From: Drosophila pseudoobscura | Taxonomy: Eukaryota; Arthropoda; Insecta; Diptera; Drosophilidae | Direction: 5' to 3' | Length of the DNA: 64,000 nucleotides | Assembly: GCF_009870125.1 (NCBI RefSeq) | Contig: NC_046681.1 | Span: forward strand, 12,351,001-12,415,000 | Part shown: positions 58,359 to 64,000 of the stretch, one piece after another | Layout: each line of letters begins with the position of its first letter | Numbering within the stretch: the first letter of the stretch is position 1 | Notes under the pieces: model-generated | Seen by the model: the letters and a program-made list of their open reading frames with translations, nothing else | Databases searched by the model: none | What the model was told of the DNA's origin: nothing | Position numbers and translations under genes: made by a program

Positions 58359-61346
58359 GTTCTCCCTGCTTAAAGAACCACCAACAGACCCCTCTTCCAG
58401 TTGCTCACAAAAAAACATCTCATATTTCACTGACTTTTGCTCTCGCTAATGTCCCACTTGCCGCTTAAGGTCACGCTACATGAGTGTCGTAGTGTTTGTG
58501 GGTGGTACAGTGAAGAAACACTTTTCAAAGGTCACCTAGGAAGACCAAGCCAACGAGGAGCGCTGCTGCATGACGCGCACAAGCAGAATCCTGGGAATCA
58601 TCGTCTACAAAGTCAGCTTTTGCCACTTCCTTGAGAGTGTTTCATGCATAAGAACAAGATTTATGCATTATATCCCAAAATATCTTTTAAATCGACTTAC
58701 TATAGAGATTTCTCACATGATCATCTCTCTAAGAGGGATCTCTACAGTTCCTATTACGATTTAAATTCCTAAAACCATAAAATATTTCATTGATCTTTCA
58801 ATTTGGAGCTGTCTCTCTAGTTAGTCCTGTCCCCTGGTCGAACTTTCACTGTATTTTCTCCGTTCATTTCTTCTCTCTGCCGTTTTTTGTTTCTCCATTT
58901 TCTGCTGGTACTCGTGCTCCTCTTGCTCCTTTTGGTCCTGCTTTTGGCGGTCCTAATGGGCGTTTTAACGATGTGAAGTCGTCGGACGACGCGTCGTTGC
59001 CGCCACTCAAAAGTTAACCCAACAACAACAACCGAAGGCACAAAGAAAATCGGGGGGGAAAATTCCGTTGTGCGTGTATGTGTGAGTGTGTTTGCCTGCC
59101 ATTTTCGGCATTGTGCTAATTGAACTAAAAACTCGGGGGAAAATAAAACCAGACGTGGAGTAGCCTCTACAACTAAATGAAACTAAGTAAAAAGCCTTCA
59201 ATGGTAGGAAATAGTTTTCGGTAAACTTGCCACCGACTACCGACTACGGACTACGGACATGATCGCCAGTTGCCGCCCAAAACGCACATAACGGGTAAAA
59301 GGTGGCCATTTAATACCGTTGTTCGAACACAGAATGAAAGCAAGATGGCAACCATTCGAGGAGCAGCGGTAAGGAAGCCCAGACTTGACTTTACTTCTAT
59401 TTTTATGGCAGCATCTTTAGGATGGCCTTAGCTAAGACCACCGTGTTTTCCCCCCATGAAGACCACTTCTTCTCCTGGCCAACATCTAAGCCAAGAAGCA
59501 GAAGCAGGCAGGCAGGAAGGAAGGAGAACACGAGAGTTGCTTCTGCTGCACGTTTTTCACAATCAATTCACGTAATCAAACAATTCAAGTGGCAAACAGT
59601 GAAAATGCCAACGTCAACTGGAAAATTTTTGCGCTATCCCCGGAACTAGTACCAGAAACAACAACACAAGAACAACAAGATGGGGAAAGAGTGGATGGTG
59701 GGTGATAGAGGTAAAGAGAGGTGAGGTGAGGTGAAGGAGTGAAGGTGGAGTGAGTATAGGGCGGGGGGAGGGGGTGGCATGTGCACATGCACATGTGTGT
59801 GCGCTGCTCTCAGCATTGAACGTTGCGATTTATGCGCCAAAAACTATGCTTCGACAGCCACATGAATGAGCATGAATGAGGCAGGAGATGGAGAAGGTGG
59901 TAGGTGGTGGCTGGAAGAGGGGCTGATAACGGGAAGGGTGGTGGCAGAGGGGAATACTGCTGGCAGGTGCTGCACTCGGCGGAATCACAACAAGCAGAAA
60001 GCAGAAACGTTTAGGAAATTAGAAAACGAAGAGAAAATGCTCTTACATGGTCATTAAATACATTTTTAGTTTGAAATTCGATCATTTATCGATTGAAGTC
60101 GATATTTTTCGATATTTTATGTGATAGTTTAACGATTTTCATACAATAAGTTGTATATACATACCTATAAAAGAGGCGATAAATAATCACTTCTGCCTGA
60201 TTTATTAATTAAATTAATTTTTTAAGTGTTTATTTTTAGTGTTTTAAGAGAATATGAATTTTTAATTTTTAATTAATTAATTTTTCAATATTTTAAGAAA
60301 ATGTTTAAAGTTCTTAATTAATTTATTTTAAATTTTATTTTGAAGTTTTTTAATTTATTACAAAAATAAAAAACGTTTTGGGCAGAACCTAAACCTAAAG
60401 AGATTTTTCCCAGAATTATAGGAAATGTAAAATATCGCAATATAAATATAAGAATTATGTTAACAAATAAAATTCCAAGTCCCACTCTTAATTCTTCTGT
60501 GAAACTAAACTCTTTTGTTAGAAATTTAAACCGCCTCATAAATAACAGCCCCATCAAAGGATCATAAAAACCCTCATCGTTCGTCCATTTAAAGATCGTA
60601 AAATCGTAACCTGGTCAAACTGCAGTTTCAGAAGCGTTGAAAACTTTGTCAGCCGTCGATTAATTTTTTAGCTTTCCAAATTGAAATTAAATCCAATCGC
60701 ATCCACAGCGACCAAGTCTTCAGCAGGCATTATCCGAAGGGTAGACGGCAACTGGGAGAAGTCCCCAGTCTGGAGAATACACCACCTTTGGGGCTAGCCA
60801 AGGCAAACACCAGCAAACTCCTCCTCGTCGTTGCCGTCGCTTTGGCCTTTTGTTGACGCAGAAGAAAAAATCGCACAAAAAGAAAGGGGGCCATGGGAGG
60901 GGGCAAAAATTCTAAACTTGTGGAAAAAGTTGTCGCTAAAATGTGGAGAAAGTTGCCGCAACAACTGGCGGATACGTAGGGGAATGCCGATAGGGAATGG
61001 GCATGGGAATGGGCATTGGGCAATGGGCTTGAGGATCGACGGGGAGACACTTCGCAGAGACATTTTGCAGCACTGTGTTGACCCATTTGCTGGCCCTGCC
61101 ATGACCCCTGCGCCCCCTCCCCCTCGCCACCCCTTCCTTATCCCTGTCCGGGACAAGTTGATTGCGGCAATTGCAATTGGAAAACTGCCCGGGGGAAAAC
61201 AGCGGAAAACTTTTCAGTCGCACAAACAGATAGACAGACAGAGTGACAGCCCCAGACAGCAGAGCGTGTTTTTTTTTTTTTGTTTGTTTATGCCATCTAA
61301 AGATCTACATATAGCACTATCAAAAAGGTGGTAGCCGTTTACTTAC

Positions 61347-61526
61347 ATGACATTAACCAATATGGCCAGTCCCGATGTGATCAGCATGATCCTGGCATCC
61401 ACATCAAAGTCCCCGGTAATGAGGCGTCCAACAGCCAGCCAGACGAGTATACCGGTGATGACCCAAATCATGAATACCGAGGCCATGGCGCCAATGACCT
61501 CGGCGCGATACCAGCCAAAGGACATC
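61347..61526 (-). CDS. ZnT-family zinc transporter, TM3-TM4 exon
   Basis: 180 nt between acceptor TTGACAG and donor GTAAGT. It encodes MSFGWYRAEVIGAMASVFMI, then WVITGILVWLAVGRLITGDF and DVDARIMLITSGLAILVNV, joining in frame with the His-loop exon to give NVIMGVQLQ. RMSFGWYRAEVIGA is the CDF family signature after TM2; the two hydrophobic spans are TM3 and TM4. The first base completes a codon (expected Arg) from an upstream exon that must carry the N-terminus, TM1 and TM2. That exon is not in 61527-64000, so the gene continues beyond the right edge. Confidence 0.95.
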
Positions 61527-64000
61527 CTGTCAAACGATAAGAATGAAATGCATAAGAAATTAATGTAAGTTTGTCAGGGAAAAATAAGTAGGAGAAATGC
61601 AATTGCCCCAGGGAAAACTTTGCTTCTTAAATTTATCAGAGGCATTCCTTAAAATGTGGCTTCCAGAAGAAGAAGAAAACGAATAAATTTCATCTGTTTT
61701 CCATCTATCATTAAAGTGAAAGCACATCTGTCATTGTATCACCTTGAATTCGAGCTCTAAAATAAGTTGCGTATTCAAAAAGGCAACTTGTATTGCATTA
61801 ACTTTAATTTATTTCCATCACTCATTGTTAACTGGAGCCCGAAAGTATAGAGCAGCATTTAATTGAATTACTTGCAACCAATCAAAGGAAGCTTCATTCT
61901 CAGTAAATTTCCAAGTAAACCTCAAAGAAAAGGCATGTCAAAACCAAAACTCTTACAAAACAAAAACAGACACACAAATTGATGTGGGAATACATACTCG
62001 TATATGGCGTGGGATGTCATCCCCCGCTTTCCACAGAGTGGGGATGACTTTTCATAGAATAGAATTCTGGCATAAACATGACTTGATAAATGTGACCAAA
62101 ATTTGTCAAATGCCATTTTAATTTGAGTCCTGCACACACACACAGGTTTTCATTTTGGTTATTTTTTTTTTCTGGGGTGTGGTTCTACCCAGATGATAAT
62201 TTTACGGTGTTGGAGGGTGGTCCCCTCTTTCCACTGTACGAGTATTTTTCCCTAATGTAATGAGCGTTTTGCATGTGCGTTTACATACACGTTATATTCG
62301 TATATTTTTCGTTGAATGTATACTTTTTTTGGTTGGGTCAAAGTCAACACCTCAACGACGGGGAAGGTGACGGGGGAAGGGGACGGCGATGGCGACCAAG
62401 TCGAGGGTCGTTCAATTAAAGCCCTACCTAGTGAAAGACCAGACCGTAACCGGTAACCGACAGGATGGGGGCCCCTGCCACTCTCTCGTTATAAAATTGA
62501 AATAATGGCAAAAGGCAACAATTATGCCAGCCTGCTAACTAATGCGATGCCAGCCAGGCAGGCAGCCAGGCAGGCAGGCAGGAGCCTCCAGGATCCGGAG
62601 CAAAAGCAACGAATGTCTCGCCATAATAATACAATTTAATTTCCAGCAAACATCCGTCGTGTCCTCCAACTCCTGCCCATCCCTCGCCCCCATGACCCTC
62701 CTGCATTCCCCAGATTCTGTCGAATATATATATGTATGTATATAGTGTATAGGTATGTCGGGACGGGTGCAGTCGGTGGCTGTTGCTGTTGCAAGTGCAG
62801 CCATTTGCTTAATGACCGCCTGCTGCTGTCGGAGGAGCAGCTCTCTGGCTCTACCATCGCTACCTCAATGGCGGGGCGCACTCACAGTGGGTCCTGGCAG
62901 CACGATAATTAAAAGTAAGTAGCCAAAACACTTAATTGGGATTAGCGAAAATGAAATATGTTGTCTACTTGTATGTAAGACAAGCACGAAAAACATACCA
63001 CTTTAAATGCAAATCAATGAAGGCGAAAAAACATAAAACATAGATCAAGAAATTAAAGGTTTGTGGAGAAGAAAGAGAGATAAATGGAGCGGAAAAGGAT
63101 ACTGTTTAAGGTTTATCTTTTAGTTGGGATACTTTAGACTTTATTTAAACGATAAAAGGGGATGACTTGAATGTTCGAATGGACTTCGGGAACAGGTTTG
63201 AGTCTGGACACGTGTCGAAAAGCAATTTCTGGTAGTTTCCGATACGCAATATAAATCATTTAACTCATACTTGAATTTGAGCACCTCACAGAATGGACAT
63301 TCTTTGTCCAAGGCACCAATCAGCACTTTCGGATGAGCGGAATATGACTCAGTATTTGCTTCCAGATCAAAGCATACTTAAATATCTTTACATTTTATAT
63401 GGGATATTTGCATAATGGATTAAAAAATGGTTTGTTGTGTTAGGAAGGTGGAAAATACTTGAAAAGCATTTGGCTTTTTGGTAGGAATTGAACCACAAAC
63501 ACCGGGAGACGAGACTTTTATACATTAGATTTCTCTTTCTTCTTCGATTTATGTCTCAATTTCATGAGATACGAAAAAGGATTCTACTGTTTCTATTTCT
63601 ATGAATTATTTCATATGATATCTATGTTACATAATGATTCTTAATCATTTATAAATATTTTTCCTGCCATTATCCCCTAAAGAAATATATTTATTCCTAC
63701 TCAAAAATAACGAAAATTTTCATTTTACTGTGTTCCACTGTTTTAGTTTTGGGTTCGTTTTGAGTTTCGTTTTCTGCGTTTGCCGCTGCAATTGTGCAAA
63801 TGTGTTTTGTTTTGATAAATTAGGCTTGTCAACTCGGCAACGGCGGCGCCACAATGGGTGGGGCATGAAGAGGAAACCAAGCAGCGTGGGGGTTGGGGTG
63901 GGGGTGGGGTGGGTAGGGCAAGTGGAAGGTAGAAATTCTGCGAACCGCACAGAGACCAGACTGAAGCTGAGGCTGAAAACTAAGGCCTCATTGCCACCAC
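61527..64000 (-). other. Upstream intron of the zinc transporter, running off the window
   Basis: I looked on the minus strand for the TM1-TM2 exon (DAAHLLTD-like and ending in an Arg split codon) and found none, so at least 2.4 kb is intronic. It contains CA/TG tracts, CAGGCAGG repeats near 62555-62582 and G-rich GGGGTG runs near 63890-63915. No nested gene is supported. Confidence 0.65.

Larger units (their letters stand above)
53370..61346 (-). other. Large intron of the zinc transporter, 7,977 nt
   Basis: Donor GTAAGT at 61346-61341, acceptor TAG at 53372-53370. It contains a (CT)n run at 55701-55724, a GACCA pentamer array, a 32-bp minisatellite, an AT-rich block at 57580-57900 and another at 60190-60560. 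Plus-strand frames such as 56728-57327 and 56280-56798 look like chance frames in GC-rich DNA; no nested gene is supported. Confidence 0.75.

Noticed and set aside
63141..63326. Minus-strand frame near 63.2 kb as the missing TM1-TM2 exon of the zinc transporter
   Set aside because: No hydrophobic spans and no DAAHLLTD-like motif; the donor-like GTATGAG after it does not give the required codon phase with confidence.
1..64000. tRNA, rRNA or CRISPR features
   Set aside because: No tRNA A/B box pair with a foldable cloverleaf, no rRNA sequence and no spacer-repeat array was seen; tandem repeats here lack unique spacers.

Overview
The window is animal nuclear DNA, most likely from a Drosophila. 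The support is short (51-69 nt) GT-AG introns, TATA-driven small secreted-protein genes, TATCGATA (DRE) and GGTCACAC-type core-promoter motifs, a ZnT zinc-transporter gene with multi-kilobase introns, and dense dinucleotide and CAG/GA/CA microsatellites in non-coding DNA. The simple-repeat load would suit an obscura-group or similar species, but I cannot fix the species. Coding DNA is sparse, about 8 kb of 64 kb.

Layout: (1) 227-4738, minus strand, a three-exon gene for a secreted mucin-like protein of about 1,462 residues. It has a signal peptide split by an intron, an eight-cysteine N-terminal module, and a huge acidic Thr/Glu tail built from 15-bp and 45-bp repeats. (2) 4.7-30 kb: non-coding DNA with AT-rich tandem arrays and microsatellites. 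(3) 30111-31517, plus strand, an uninterrupted gene for a divergent importin-alpha-like Armadillo-repeat protein. (4) 31.5-46.4 kb: non-coding DNA with a frame-broken coiled-coil pseudogene (37.1-37.6 kb), an 11-bp tandem repeat, and a 248-bp tandem repeat carrying CGATA/TATCGATA sites. (5) 46.4-48.25 kb, plus strand, a tandem cluster of three small secreted eight-cysteine proteins plus a probable decayed fourth copy. (6) 48.3-51.6 kb: non-coding DNA with two orphan promoter-like motif clusters. (7) 51612 to the right edge, minus strand, the last four coding exons of a CDF/ZnT zinc transporter; its first exons (TM1-2) lie beyond the window.

The main discovery is that the mucin-like gene at the left end and the small-protein cluster about 42 kb away are one gene family. 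They share the eight-cysteine spacing, a phase-1 intron after the first base of codon 10 in the signal peptide, and a second phase-1 intron between cysteines 6 and 7. One member has lost the first intron exactly. The family looks like a small secreted peptide that once acquired a runaway repeat tail, the same design principle as Drosophila salivary-glue genes (small Sgs7/Sgs8 next to repeat-bearing Sgs3). Tissue and function are inferred, not shown.

The importin-like gene and the zinc transporter have no evident functional link to the secreted family. All splice junctions were read by eye from GT/AG sites, reading frame and paralogue alignment; none is supported by transcript data.
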